DNA of 39,101 nt, taken from assembly GCA_044506565.1 (NCBI GenBank), contig JBIQKN010000025.1:1-39101 (forward strand). Reading direction: 5' to 3'. A program made the translations under genes and the position numbers. Under the pieces are notes generated by a model, which saw only the letters and a list, made by a program, of their open reading frames with translations, was not told the DNA's origin and ran no database searches. Position 1 is the stretch's first letter. Each line of letters opens with the position of its first letter. Source of the DNA: Croceibacterium_A sp044506565 (GTDB lineage: Bacteria; Pseudomonadota; Alphaproteobacteria; Sphingomonadales; Sphingomonadaceae). Shown one piece after another: positions 15,755 to 23,956 of this stretch.

Positions 15755-16566
15755 CGTCACCGTCGAACGGGCTGATGCAGGGCAAGCGCGGGCTGATCAT
15801 GGGGCTGGCGAACGAGAAGTCGCTGGCTTGGGGAATCGCCCAGAAGCTTGCCGAACACGGCGCCGAGATGGCCTTTTCGTACCAGGGAGAGGCGCTCGAG
15901 CGGCGCGTGCGCCCGCTCGCCGAGCAGCTCGGCTCCGACTTCTGCTTCGACTGCGACGTCTCGCAAATGGAGGCTCTCGACACCGCGTTCGGCACCTTGC
16001 GCGAGCGGTGGGAGACGATCGACTTCCTCGTCCACGCGATCGGGTTTTCCGACAAGAACGAGCTGCGCGGCAAGTACGTCGACACCAGCCTCGACAATTT
16101 CCTCATGACGATGAACATCTCGGCCTACTCGCTGGTCGCGGTGACCAACCGTGCCCGGCCGATGATGCCCAATGGCGGCAGTGTTCTGACGCTGACCTAT
16201 TACGGCGCCGAAAAGGTCGTGCCGCACTACAACGTCATGGGCGTGGCCAAGGCCGCGCTCGAAACCTCGGTCAAATACCTCGCCAACGATCTCGGCCCGG
16301 AGAACATTCGCGTCAACGCGATCAGCGCCGGACCGATCAAGACCCTCGCGGCGAGCGGGATCGGCGATTTCCGCTACATCCTCAAGTGGAACGAACTCAA
16401 CGCCCCGCTCCGCCGCAACGTCACGATCGAGGACGTCGGCGGTGCCGGCCTCTATATGCTGAGCGACCTGTCGAGCGGGGTGACCGGCGAAGTTCATCAC
16501 GTCGACGCCGGTTACCATCTCGTCGGGATGAAGCAGGAAGACGCGCCCGACATCTCGCTGGTGTAG
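15751..16566 (+). CDS. fabI: enoyl-[acyl-carrier-protein] reductase FabI
   Basis: A 271-residue short-chain dehydrogenase-type enzyme that reduces the double bond of enoyl-ACP with NADH in the last step of each fatty-acid elongation round. The nucleotide-binding segment is GLANEKSLAWGIAQKLAEHG. Substrate and inhibitor-pocket residues lie in HAIGFSDKNELRGKY. The catalytic Tyr-x6-Lys is in YNVMGVAKAAL, with the upstream tyrosines of TYYGAEKV. A C-terminal VHHVDAGYHLVGM follows. ATG 15751 overlaps the BrkB stop and has GGGAGGAAAA about 10 bases upstream. The sequence is of the FabI type inhibited by triclosan in other bacteria; sensitivity here is not shown. Confidence 0.96.
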   Translation: MTSPSNGLMQGKRGLIMGLANEKSLAWGIAQKLAEHGAEMAFSYQGEALERRVRPLAEQLGSDFCFDCDVSQMEALDTAFGTLRERWETIDFLVHAIGFSDKNELRGKYVDTSLDNFLMTMNISAYSLVAVTNRARPMMPNGGSVLTLTYYGAEKVVPHYNVMGVAKAALETSVKYLANDLGPENIRVNAISAGPIKTLAASGIGDFRYILKWNELNAPLRRNVTIEDVGGAGLYMLSDLSSGVTGEVHHVDAGYHLVGMKQEDAPDISLV

Positions 16567-16597
16567 CTGGGACGATAGGGTCGGCGAACGAGCCGGG

Positions 16598-16625
16598 TTG
16601 CTCCTCGCCTCGTTCATGTTATGTT
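16598..16625 (+). promoter_or_regulatory. candidate sigma-70-type promoter of the GFA gene
   Basis: TTGCTC (16598-16603), 16 bases, then TATGTT (16620-16625), within a local AT-rich patch between fabI and the GFA gene. The start codon follows 27 bases later with AAGGAG before it. The spacing and patch support a promoter; the boxes match the consensus only moderately. Confidence 0.4.
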
Positions 16626-16651
16626 CTAACCTGAGTCGGGGAAGGAGCAAA

Positions 16652-17056
16652 ATGATGCTGACAGGCGGATGCCGTTGCGGAGCCGTGCGCTACGAAGCCG
16701 GAGTCGACGATCCGACGCGCCACGGGCTGTGCCATTGCGAGGACTGCCGCCGGTCCGCCGGCGCTCCGGCGGTCGCGTGGATGGCTGTGCCGAAGGAGAG
16801 CTTCTCGGTCACCGCGGGCGAGCCGGTTCGCTGGGACGGGAGCGGCGGCGCCGAGCGCTATTTCTGCGGCACCTGCGGCACCGGGCTGTTCTATTTCAAC
16901 GAGGCCGTGCTTCCCGGGATCGCCGATGTCCAGTCGGCAACGCTCGACGATGCCGATGCCTGGGCGCCGGCCGTGCAGATCCAGTGCGCCGAACGGCTCG
17001 GCTACATGGCGAAACTCGGCGAGTTGCCCGAATTCGAGCGCTGGCCGGGCTCCTAG
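16652..17056 (+). CDS. GFA (glutathione-dependent formaldehyde-activating)-family zinc protein
   Basis: A 134-residue protein of the GFA/CENP-V fold that binds zinc through cysteines. The founding member was reported to help glutathione react with formaldehyde, but most members, probably including this one, have no proven activity. Zinc ligands are visible in GGCRCGAVRYE, CHCEDCRRSAGAP and FCGTCGTGLFYF, with the usual spacing. ATG 16652 has AAGGAG five or so bases upstream; the next codon is also ATG, and either could initiate. A longer frame from 16598 lacks a site. It stands alone after fabI, probably with its own promoter at 16598-16625. Its stop shares CTAG with the convergent wecC stop. 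Confidence 0.9.
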   Translation: MMLTGGCRCGAVRYEAGVDDPTRHGLCHCEDCRRSAGAPAVAWMAVPKESFSVTAGEPVRWDGSGGAERYFCGTCGTGLFYFNEAVLPGIADVQSATLDDADAWAPAVQIQCAERLGYMAKLGELPEFERWPGS

Positions 17057-18357
17057 CCCGCCTTGCGCAGCGCTTCCGGCTCGGCCTCGGCGGCCGGCTG
17101 GTCGGGCCAGATGCCGCGCGTGTCGTAAACCGTCTTGCCTGCGCGCTCGGCGAGCGGGACCGAGCGGAACAGGTCGTGGTCGACGAGCACGATCAGCACC
17201 TCGCAGGTCTCGAGCGCGGCGTCGAGGTCGATCAGCTCGGCACCCGTGCTTTCGAACTCGCGCGGCAGTTCGTTCGCATAGGGTTCGACCACCGCGATGC
17301 GATCGCCGAACCGCCGCGCGAGCGTCGCTGCGACGAGCCGCGCCGGGCTCTCGCGGAAGTCGTCGATATTGGCCTTGAAGGCGAGCCCGAGGCAGGCGAC
17401 TCGGGCCTGCGGGTGCGCCTCGACGAGCGCCGCGGCGCGAGCGATCGCGTGGTGGATCTTGGCGTCGTTGACCCCGCGCGCGGTGCGAATCAGCGGGGTG
17501 TGCTCGGGCGCGCCGTGGACGATGAACCACGGGTCGACCGCGATGCAGTGACCGCCGACGCCGGGGCCGGGCGAGAGGATGTTCACGCGCGGGTGACGGT
17601 TGGCGAGCCGGATCACTTCCCACACGTCGAGCCCCATCGCGTCGGCGACGATCGACAGCTCGTTGGCAAAGGCGATGTTGACGTCGCGGTAGGAGTTCTC
17701 GACCAGCTTGGTCATCTCGGCACTGCGCGCGTCGGTGGTCACGCAGGTTCCGCGCACGAAGCGCTTGTAGAACGCCAGCGCCTTCCTCGCGCAGCGCGGA
17801 GTGATCCCGCCGATCGAGCGGTCGTTGTCGGTCAGCTCCTGCAGGATCCGTCCGGGCAGCACGCGCTCAGGGCAATAGGCGATCGAGACGTCGGGAATCC
17901 CGTCGACGAGTCCGGGCAGGCGCAGGTCGCTGCGCGCGGCGGCAATCAGGTCGCGCACCGCCTCGGTCGTGCCGACCGGCGAGGTCGATTCGAGGATCAC
18001 CGTGTCGCCGGACTTGAGCACCGCGGCGACGCTGCGCGCGGCGTCGAGCACGTAGGACACGTCGGGCGTGTGCCGGCCGTCCTTGGCGAACGGAGTCGGC
18101 ACGGCGATGACGAACACGTCGGCCGGGGCGACGTCGGTCGCCGCCGACAGCAGCCCGCGCTGGACCACGCCGCGGACGAGACCGTCGAGGTCGACTTCCT
18201 CGATATGGATCTCGCCGCGGTTGATCGTCTCGACCACGTGCGGCGACACGTCCACACCGCGAACCTGCATGCCCGCCCGGGCGATAATCGCCGCCGTCGG
18301 CAACCCGATGTAGCCGAGCCCGATGACGCTGACGGTTGGGAGTGCCTCGCCGCGCAA
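17053..18357 (-). CDS. wecC: UDP-N-acetyl-D-mannosamine dehydrogenase WecC
   Basis: A 434-residue NAD-dependent sugar-nucleotide dehydrogenase expected to oxidise UDP-ManNAc twice to UDP-ManNAcA for surface polysaccharide. The Rossmann motif VIGLGYIGLPTAA lies near the N-terminus, followed by STSPVGTTEAV, YCPERVLPG and the helix ENSYRDVNIAFANEL. The catalytic cysteine is in GPGVGGHCIAVDPWF, with an UDP-binding C-terminal domain (LGLAFKANIDDFRESPA). No ATG fits. I chose TTG at 18357 (MRGEALPTVSVIG) because AAGG lies 8 bases upstream and the Rossmann fold starts just after. It is 89 bp downstream of wecB, which makes its substrate. WecC is favoured over UDP-glucose dehydrogenase by sequence pattern and by that neighbour. 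Confidence 0.92.
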   Translation of the reverse strand: MRGEALPTVSVIGLGYIGLPTAAIIARAGMQVRGVDVSPHVVETINRGEIHIEEVDLDGLVRGVVQRGLLSAATDVAPADVFVIAVPTPFAKDGRHTPDVSYVLDAARSVAAVLKSGDTVILESTSPVGTTEAVRDLIAAARSDLRLPGLVDGIPDVSIAYCPERVLPGRILQELTDNDRSIGGITPRCARKALAFYKRFVRGTCVTTDARSAEMTKLVENSYRDVNIAFANELSIVADAMGLDVWEVIRLANRHPRVNILSPGPGVGGHCIAVDPWFIVHGAPEHTPLIRTARGVNDAKIHHAIARAAALVEAHPQARVACLGLAFKANIDDFRESPARLVAATLARRFGDRIAVVEPYANELPREFESTGAELIDLDAALETCEVLIVLVDHDLFRSVPLAERAGKTVYDTRGIWPDQPAAEAEPEALRKAG

Positions 18358-18446
18358 GTGATGTGCCTTTCGCCGGAAAACCTGCGGAAGCCCTAGGCGC
18401 GAAAGGGTGAAAGAAGCGGTAACGATCCTGCCCGGAACGGGGAGGA

Positions 18447-19562
18447 TCAGCCGGCCAGCAGCTCGACGATGCGCGCAGCGCTCCTGCCATCGCCGAACGG
18501 ATTGTGCGCGCGCGCCATCGCCGCATAGGCGGCCTCGTCGTCGAGCAGGCGCCCCGCCTCGGCGACGATGCGGTCGGCGTCGGTGCCGACGAGCCGCGCG
18601 GTCCCCGCCTCGACCCCTTCCGGCCGCTCGGTGGTTTCGCGCATCACCAGCACCGGCTTGCCGAGCGCGGGCGCTTCCTCCTGCACGCCGCCGCTGTCGG
18701 TCAGCATCAGGTGGGCGAGCCCGAGCAGGCGCGCGAAGTGCGGATAGTCGAGCGGCTCGAGCAGCGCGACATTGTCGAGCCCGTCGAGCTCCGCCTGCAT
18801 CACCCCGCGGACGTTCGGATTGAGGTGCACCGGAAAGATCACCGCGACGTCCGGGCGCGCAGCCAGCCGGCGAATCGCCGCGGCTATGGCCTGCATGCCC
18901 TCGCCGAAGCTCTCGCGCCGGTGGCTGGTGACGCCGATGATCCGCTTGCCGGCGAAGCGTCGCTCGAGCTCGGCGAGGCCCGCGGCGAGCTCGGGTTTCT
19001 CGTCGATCCGCGCGGTGATCCAATGCAGCGCGTCGATCACCGTGTTGCCGGTCACGTGGATCGTCGCCGGGTCGACGGCCTCGCGCAGCAGCGCGGCCGC
19101 TGCCGTCTCGGTCGGAGCGCAATGGAGCGCGGCGATCGTGCCGATGATCTTGCGGTTGATCTCTTCGGGCCACGGGTGATGGATGTTGCCGCTGCGCAGT
19201 CCCGCCTCGACATGCGCGACCGGAATCTTGCGGTAATAAGCGGCGATTGCCCCGGCCATCGCAGTCGCAGTGTCGCCCTGGACGACGACCCAGTCGGGAC
19301 GCTCCGCGTCCATGACCCGCCCGAGTCCGGTGAGCAGCGCGGCGGTCAGCGCGTCGAGCGACTGGTCGGGCCGCATCAGGTCGAGGTCGTGGTCGGGCAC
19401 GAGCCCGGCGATCTCGAGCACCTGGTCGAGCATCCCGCGGTGCTGTCCGCTGACGCAGACGCGGCTGGCGAAGCGCGCGTCCCGCGCCAGGGCGTGGACC
19501 AGCGGAAACAGTTTGATCGCTTCGGGGCGGGTGCCGAAGATCGTGAGGACGCGCCGGGGCAT
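18447..19562 (-). CDS. wecB: UDP-N-acetylglucosamine 2-epimerase WecB (non-hydrolysing)
   Basis: A 371-residue cytoplasmic epimerase converting UDP-GlcNAc to UDP-ManNAc, the precursor for WecC. Signatures in order are TIFGTRPEAIKLFPLV, VVQGDTATAMAGA, AHVEAGLRSG, GVTSHRRESFGEG, and TDSGGVQEEAPALGKPVLVM followed by RETTERPE. Length is normal. ATG 19562 has only a weak AGGG upstream. With wecC it forms a two-gene precursor module. No glycosyltransferase, flippase or polymerase is in the window, so the polysaccharide that uses the sugar must be encoded elsewhere. Confidence 0.95.
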   Translation of the reverse strand: MPRRVLTIFGTRPEAIKLFPLVHALARDARFASRVCVSGQHRGMLDQVLEIAGLVPDHDLDLMRPDQSLDALTAALLTGLGRVMDAERPDWVVVQGDTATAMAGAIAAYYRKIPVAHVEAGLRSGNIHHPWPEEINRKIIGTIAALHCAPTETAAAALLREAVDPATIHVTGNTVIDALHWITARIDEKPELAAGLAELERRFAGKRIIGVTSHRRESFGEGMQAIAAAIRRLAARPDVAVIFPVHLNPNVRGVMQAELDGLDNVALLEPLDYPHFARLLGLAHLMLTDSGGVQEEAPALGKPVLVMRETTERPEGVEAGTARLVGTDADRIVAEAGRLLDDEAAYAAMARAHNPFGDGRSAARIVELLAG

Positions 19563-19587
19563 ACGCCGCGCCCTAGCGCATCGGGGT

Positions 19588-19601
19588 TAAGCGCGCGCTT
19601 A
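19588..19601. repeat. perfect 14-bp palindrome upstream of wecB
   Basis: TAAGCGCGCGCTTA, a perfect inverted repeat in the 44-bp gap between the wecB start and the stop of the next minus-strand gene. It could be an operator for wecB or a weak stop signal for the upstream gene; there is no T-run. Confidence 0.45.
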
Positions 19602-19606
19602 CGAAA

Positions 19607-20194
19607 TCACGGGGCCGGGCGAATGTCCGACGGGTCGACCACCACGGGCACGTTCGGATCGGTCTGGCGCGGGGCGACCGTGCCGGCTTCCTCGGCTTTC
19701 AGCCGTTCCATGTACTGCCTTTCGAGCTCTTCGACGCGCGCCTGCGTCGCCGCGGCCTCGGAGTCGATGGTCGACAGGCGCTCCTCGCGGGCCGCGGCGA
19801 TCAGCTCGCCGGCGCGGACGTCGGAACCCGTCGCGCGTTCCTGGTAGGCGGCTTCGATCATCTTCGCGGTGCAACCCAGTTCCCCGCCCGCACCGACCGG
19901 CGAGCACGACAGCGCGCCGAACTGCCCGACCGTCTCGTAGGCCAGCACCCGGTTCACCCACGGTTCGTTGGCCGGATCGCTGCTCTGCCGCAGCGGCTCG
20001 GGAATGCGGTAGCGCTCGCTTTCGGCCATCCGCGCGCAGACCACGATCTCGTCGCCGGTCGACTCCGGGCACGCATCGTCGCCATAGACGATCACCGTGT
20101 TGACCCGGTCGCCGGCCTGGTCCTGCGCCACCGCGGGCGCGGACGCAAACGCGACGACAGCGGTGGCGGCGGCGAGAGCGAGACGGCGTGTCAT
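19607..20194 (-). CDS. exported protein of unknown function
   Basis: A 195-residue protein with a clear signal peptide (residues 1-23, ending AVAQ), probably periplasmic. The mature part begins with VIVYGDDACPESTGDEIVVCARM, a pattern I recall from several uncharacterised sphingomonad secreted proteins, and contains four cysteines in two pairs. Residues about 130-170 are charged and helical (AATQARVEELERQYMERLKAEE), probably a coiled coil, followed by a proline-rich tail. ATG 20194 has AGGAAGGA upstream. It sits 107 bp beyond coq7 at the end of the long minus-strand run, and may have its own promoter in that gap. Confidence 0.8.
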   Translation of the reverse strand: MTRRLALAAATAVVAFASAPAVAQDQAGDRVNTVIVYGDDACPESTGDEIVVCARMAESERYRIPEPLRQSSDPANEPWVNRVLAYETVGQFGALSCSPVGAGGELGCTAKMIEAAYQERATGSDVRAGELIAAAREERLSTIDSEAAATQARVEELERQYMERLKAEEAGTVAPRQTDPNVPVVVDPSDIRPAP

Positions 20195-20233
20195 GTCAGG
20201 TCCTTCCTGAGGGCGTCGGCGCGAAACGCAAAT

Positions 20234-20247
20234 GGGCGCCAGCGCCC
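20234..20247 (-). terminator. short GC hairpin after coq7
   Basis: GGGCGCTGGCGCCC on the minus strand is a perfect inverted repeat lying 54 bp beyond the coq7 stop and followed by ATTTGCGTTT. It could weakly end the coq7 transcript. The stem is short and the T content modest. Confidence 0.35.
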
Positions 20248-20301
20248 GTGAACATTGGCTGAAGCGCGCGACGGGCGCGATCCGTTCCATGCCGAGCCAC
20301 G

Positions 20302-20817
20302 TCAGACCCTTTCCGAGAGACGGATCGCCGCACGGCAGCCGAACCGGATCGCGGCGCTGAGCAGCGGATAGGCCGGCGCCCGCTCGGCGCCCGCGGCGAT
20401 CGCGGCATCGCGGTGGGCGCGCTCGTCGTCGCGGAAGCGTTCGATGAGTCCGGCCAGCTCGGGATCGTCGCCATCCGCCGCCAGCTTGTCGAGCTGGCGG
20501 GTATAGTGCCGGTCGATTTCGGTCTCGACGGCTGCGGTGCAGGCCATCGCCGCTTCCGGTCCGAGCAGCGCGGTCGCCGCGCCGAGCGCGTAGCCGGCAA
20601 CCGACCACAGTGGTTGCAGTGCGGTCGGCCGCACGCCGCGCTCGGCCATCATCGCGTCGAACGCCCGCAGGTGATCCTGTTCCTGGTCCGCCATCGCCCG
20701 GACCTCGCCCGAGTGCGGCGCGCGGTCGCCCATCACCGCGAGCTGCCCGGCATAGATCCGGGTGGCTCCGTATTCGCCCGCCTGGTCGACGCGGATCATG
20801 GCTGCACGGTCGCTCAT
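20302..20817 (-). CDS. coq7: demethoxyubiquinone hydroxylase COQ7
   Basis: A 171-residue di-iron monooxygenase that hydroxylates demethoxyubiquinone in ubiquinone synthesis. The iron ligands form the expected two-repeat set: Glu in DQAGEYGATRIYAGQL, ExxH in DQEQDHLRAF, Glu in AAVETEIDRHYTRQL, and ExxH in RDDERAHRDAA. It is membrane associated through the hydrophobic patch around residues 70-95. The ATG at 20817 overlaps the dsbB stop as ATGA. Alphaproteobacteria use COQ7 where E. coli uses UbiF, which fits the proposed lineage. Confidence 0.95.
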   Translation of the reverse strand: MSDRAAMIRVDQAGEYGATRIYAGQLAVMGDRAPHSGEVRAMADQEQDHLRAFDAMMAERGVRPTALQPLWSVAGYALGAATALLGPEAAMACTAAVETEIDRHYTRQLDKLAADGDDPELAGLIERFRDDERAHRDAAIAAGAERAPAYPLLSAAIRFGCRAAIRLSERV

Positions 20818-21284
20818 CCGCGGCGAGCCTTAGCAAGCAGGACGAACACCGCCACTGCGGAGATTACGGAGAAGATCGCATTGAACCCGGCGAGCGAAAT
20901 GCCGGCGAGGGTCCACGGCGCGACATCGCAGCGGATCAGCGGCGCGTTCATGATCGCCTCGAGCGGATCGCCGCCGCCGCTGCCGACGGGATTCGAGCAG
21001 GCGGTGATGCCCTCCCACCAGCCGTATTCGACGCCGGCATGGAACACGCCGATAAGGCCCGAGACGAGGATCGCGATCGCGGCCAGCGCGATCCACGGCG
21101 CCTTCGGCCGGGCGACGAACGAGACCAGCGCCAGCACGACGGCCGCGAAGTGCGGCCAGCGCTGCCACCAGCACATCTCGCATGGATAGAGCCCGAACCC
21201 GTACTGCGAGACATAGGCGCCGGCGAGCAGCAGCGCCGACACCGCGAGCGCCAGCCCCTGGGCGAGCCTCGTGTCGGATTGCAC
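20814..21284 (-). CDS. dsbB: disulfide bond formation protein B
   Basis: A 156-residue inner-membrane thiol oxidase that passes electrons from DsbA to ubiquinone. Four membrane helices are visible. The first periplasmic loop carries the CxxC pair (YPCEMCWWQRWPH), and the second carries a Cys pair around ACSNPVGSGGGD and LIRCDVAPW. A start at GTG 21284 gives the usual short N-terminus before helix 1; no clear ribosome-binding site precedes it. It lies 14 bp after ctpA and overlaps coq7 by 4 bp. The neighbour makes the quinone that DsbB reduces, though the pairing may be only positional. Confidence 0.93.
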   Translation of the reverse strand: MQSDTRLAQGLALAVSALLLAGAYVSQYGFGLYPCEMCWWQRWPHFAAVVLALVSFVARPKAPWIALAAIAILVSGLIGVFHAGVEYGWWEGITACSNPVGSGGGDPLEAIMNAPLIRCDVAPWTLAGISLAGFNAIFSVISAVAVFVLLAKARRG

Positions 21285-21298
21285 GCGTCGAACCGGGC

Positions 21299-22648
21299 TC
21301 AGTTGCCGCGCGCCACGACCGCTCCGCCGGTACGGCGCAAGGTCCGCAGCGCGTAGTCGAGCTGGAAGTCGGTGATCCCCTGCTCTTCCAGTTCGGCGGC
21401 GGTCAGCGTGAAGCGCGGATCGTCGCGCCGGTCGGCTTCGAGCGCCTCGTCCTCGAGATCGACTTCATTGACCAGGTGGCCGCGCAGGTCGCTTTCGCGC
21501 AGCTGGTACTGCGCGCGCTTGGCCGCATCGGGGTCCGACAGCTGCGGCACGCGAATGTCGGGCTCGATCCCGCCTTCCTGCACCGAGCGGCCCGACGGCG
21601 TATAGTAGCGCGCCGTGGTCAGCTTGAGCGCCGCGTCGCGGCTCAGCGGCAGCAGGGTCTGGACCGAGCCCTTGCCGAAGCTGCGCTCGCCCATGACCAG
21701 CGCGCGGCGGTGGTCCTGCAGCGCGCCGGCGACGATCTCGCTCGCCGAAGCCGAGCCCGCGTCGATCAGAACGATCATCGGCAGCCCTGCGGCGGCGTCG
21801 CCGCGGTAGACGCTTTCGGCCTCGTAGTAGACCGAATCGCGCGTGTGGCGGCCGCGCTGCGAGACGATCTGCCCTTCGGTCAGGAACAGGTCGCTGAGCG
21901 CCACCGCCTCGTCGAGCGAACCGCCAGGATTCTTGCGCAAGTCGAGCACCAGGCCGGCAAGCCGGCCGCCCGAGTCGCGCCTCAGCGCAGCGAGCGCGTC
22001 GTTGACGTCGGCGCCGACGTCGCGGCTGAACTCGTTGATGCTGATCACGCCGATGTTGCCGCTCTCGAGCGTCCAGGTGACCGGTTCGAGCTCGATGACC
22101 CCGCGGGTCACCGTGACGTCGAACGGCTCGTCGCGGCCCGGGCGGAAGATCGACAGCTGGATCGCGCTGCCGGCCGGCCCGCGCATCTGCTTGACCGCCT
22201 CGTCGAGCTCGAGCCCGTAGATCAGCTTGCCGTCGATGTGGGTGATGTAGTCTCCGGCCTTGATGCCGGCCTTGTCGGCCGGGCTGCCCTTGAACGGCGA
22301 GACAACCTTCACCGCGCCGTCGTCCATCTGCACCGAGATACCGAGGCCCTGGTAGTTGCCGTCGATCATCGTCTCGAGCCGCTCGAGCGCGGCGCCGTCG
22401 AGATAGGCCGAGTGCGGATCGAGTGCGGCAAGCATGCCATCGATCGCGCCGCGGATCAGCACTTCGTCCTCGACCGGCTCGACGTAGCTCGCCTTGATCC
22501 TCTGGTAGGTCGCGAAAAGCTTCGCGAACTCCGGCGATGAGCGGCCTTCGACCTGGGCGAAGACCGCGGTCGTCGCCGGCAGCAACGCGACTGCGGTAAG
22601 CAGGGCGGCGGCGCGAACAGGCCCGGAAAGGCGTTGGGCAAGCGTCAT
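21299..22648 (-). CDS. ctpA: carboxyl-terminal processing protease (S41)
   Basis: A 449-residue periplasmic serine protease that trims protein C-termini. A signal peptide (about residues 1-32, ending VFAQ) is followed by a PDZ domain (GLGISVQMDDGAVKVVSPF and PADKAGIKAGDYITHIDG). The S41 core has the catalytic Ser in DAGSASASEIVAGAL and Lys in GERSFGKGSVQT, a Ser-Lys dyad as usual. The C-terminal tail contains the ELEEQGITDFQLDYAL segment. ATG 22648 has GAGGA about 10 bases upstream. It directly follows envC in the run. In other bacteria Ctp proteases degrade or tune peptidoglycan hydrolases, so this neighbourhood makes sense; substrate here is inferred. Confidence 0.94.
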   Translation of the reverse strand: MTLAQRLSGPVRAAALLTAVALLPATTAVFAQVEGRSSPEFAKLFATYQRIKASYVEPVEDEVLIRGAIDGMLAALDPHSAYLDGAALERLETMIDGNYQGLGISVQMDDGAVKVVSPFKGSPADKAGIKAGDYITHIDGKLIYGLELDEAVKQMRGPAGSAIQLSIFRPGRDEPFDVTVTRGVIELEPVTWTLESGNIGVISINEFSRDVGADVNDALAALRRDSGGRLAGLVLDLRKNPGGSLDEAVALSDLFLTEGQIVSQRGRHTRDSVYYEAESVYRGDAAAGLPMIVLIDAGSASASEIVAGALQDHRRALVMGERSFGKGSVQTLLPLSRDAALKLTTARYYTPSGRSVQEGGIEPDIRVPQLSDPDAAKRAQYQLRESDLRGHLVNEVDLEDEALEADRRDDPRFTLTAAELEEQGITDFQLDYALRTLRRTGGAVVARGN

Positions 22649-22725
22649 GAATCGGGTTCCTCGATTGGCCCTCAATGTATCGCGCGCCGTGCGTTAACGC
22701 CAGATGAGGCGACCAACGCGCGTTT

Positions 22726-23952
22726 TCATCCGACGAACCGCAACGGATTGACCGGCTCTCCGCCGCTGCGCAGCTCGAGCGTGACCTCTGGATCGGCCCT
22801 GGCCGCGATTCCCAGCGGCGCCCCTGCCACCAGCGTCTCGCCGACCGTGACGTCGGTCCGCGCGAGCCCCGTGACCAGGCTGGTCCACCCGCCAGCGTGC
22901 TCGATGATCACGATGCGCCCGTACCCCCGATAGGATCCGGCGAACGCCACCCGGCCTGCCGCCGGGGCGACGACCTGCCCGCCTGGCCGCGGCACGAAAG
23001 TCAGCCCGCGACTGGCCGAAGCGCCCTGGCCTTCGCCGAAGCCTCGCACCGTGCGCCCGTCGACCGGCAGCAGGTAGGGTGTCGGGGGCGCGGCAAGCGT
23101 TGCCGCCGGGGCCGGCTCGGCCGCCGGAGCCGCGAGGGCTTGTTCGGGCCGGGCCGGGCGCAGCAGCGGTCCCGGCAGCGCGGCAAGTCGGGTGCGCAGC
23201 GCGGCGGCGCGGTCGAGCTCGGCGACGAGCGCGTCGAGGTCGCGCGCCTCCTCACCCAGCGCCAGCGCGCGTTCCGCCTCGCGAGCCGCGAACGCGCGCG
23301 CTTCGCGCGACGCTTCCCGCTGGCGCGTCTCGAGCGCGGCGAGTTCACGGCGCCGCTCGGCGAGCCGGGCTTCCTCGGCGCGGAGGAACGCAGTCGCGGC
23401 GAACGATTCCTCCTGCAGCTCGCGGCTGCGGGCTAGCCTGGCGCGGAGCCCGGCCGTGCGCGCGCGGACCTGCGGCACCGTGCTGTCGAGCAAGGCACGC
23501 AGGTGGACGACGTCCTCGACCGATCCGGCGCGAAGCAGCGAGAGCGCCAGCGGCCGGCGCGAGAATTGTTGCAACGCGGCCGTCAGGTGCATGACCGGCT
23601 GCTGCTCGCGGCCGAGCTGCTCTCGAAGGGTGGCGCGTTCGCGCGCAGCCAGCGCGAGGCGGGCTTCGGCGGCGGCGATTCCGGCTTCGGCCTGCTGGAT
23701 CCGCGCGGCGACGGCGGCGGCCTCGCGCGCGGTCCGTTCGAGAGCGTCGCTGGCGCTGTCGGCCTCGCGCTCGAGCCGGGCGCTACGCGTCTCGGCCGCA
23801 CGGCGTGCAGCCAGCGCCGCTGCGAGGGCGGCGCGGGTTTCGGCGGTTCCTTCGAGGACGGCGCCGCGCTGCGCACCGGCGCCCGGGACCATCAGGAGAG
23901 CCCCGGCCGCGAGCGCCGATGCGAGCGCCGTCAGGACGAAGGCGTGCCTCAT
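22726..23952 (-). CDS. envC: EnvC-type murein hydrolase activator
   Basis: A 408-residue exported protein. The signal peptide (ending AGAQ) is followed by a long coiled coil (about residues 30-230) very rich in Ala, Arg and Glu. A Pro/Ala-rich linker and a C-terminal LytM domain (from about 290) follow. The LytM fold is recognisable (YGRIVIIEHAGGWTSLVTGL and LVAGAPLGIAARADPEVTLELR), but the metal-binding His/Asp and HxH are missing: SRGLTF stands where HxGxD is expected, and EVTLELR where HLHFE is expected. This is as in E. coli EnvC, which activates amidases rather than cutting murein itself. ATG 23952 lies 4 bp after rlmH. Confidence 0.92.
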   Translation of the reverse strand: MRHAFVLTALASALAAGALLMVPGAGAQRGAVLEGTAETRAALAAALAARRAAETRSARLEREADSASDALERTAREAAAVAARIQQAEAGIAAAEARLALAARERATLREQLGREQQPVMHLTAALQQFSRRPLALSLLRAGSVEDVVHLRALLDSTVPQVRARTAGLRARLARSRELQEESFAATAFLRAEEARLAERRRELAALETRQREASREARAFAAREAERALALGEEARDLDALVAELDRAAALRTRLAALPGPLLRPARPEQALAAPAAEPAPAATLAAPPTPYLLPVDGRTVRGFGEGQGASASRGLTFVPRPGGQVVAPAAGRVAFAGSYRGYGRIVIIEHAGGWTSLVTGLARTDVTVGETLVAGAPLGIAARADPEVTLELRSGGEPVNPLRFVG

Positions 23953-23956
23953 GCGA

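Noticed and set aside
20247..20286. GGAAC on the minus strand between coq7 and the exported unknown gene, tested as an EcfG promoter
   Set aside because: At 16-17 bases downstream the sequence reads GCGC or CGCT rather than CGTT, so the second box is missing.
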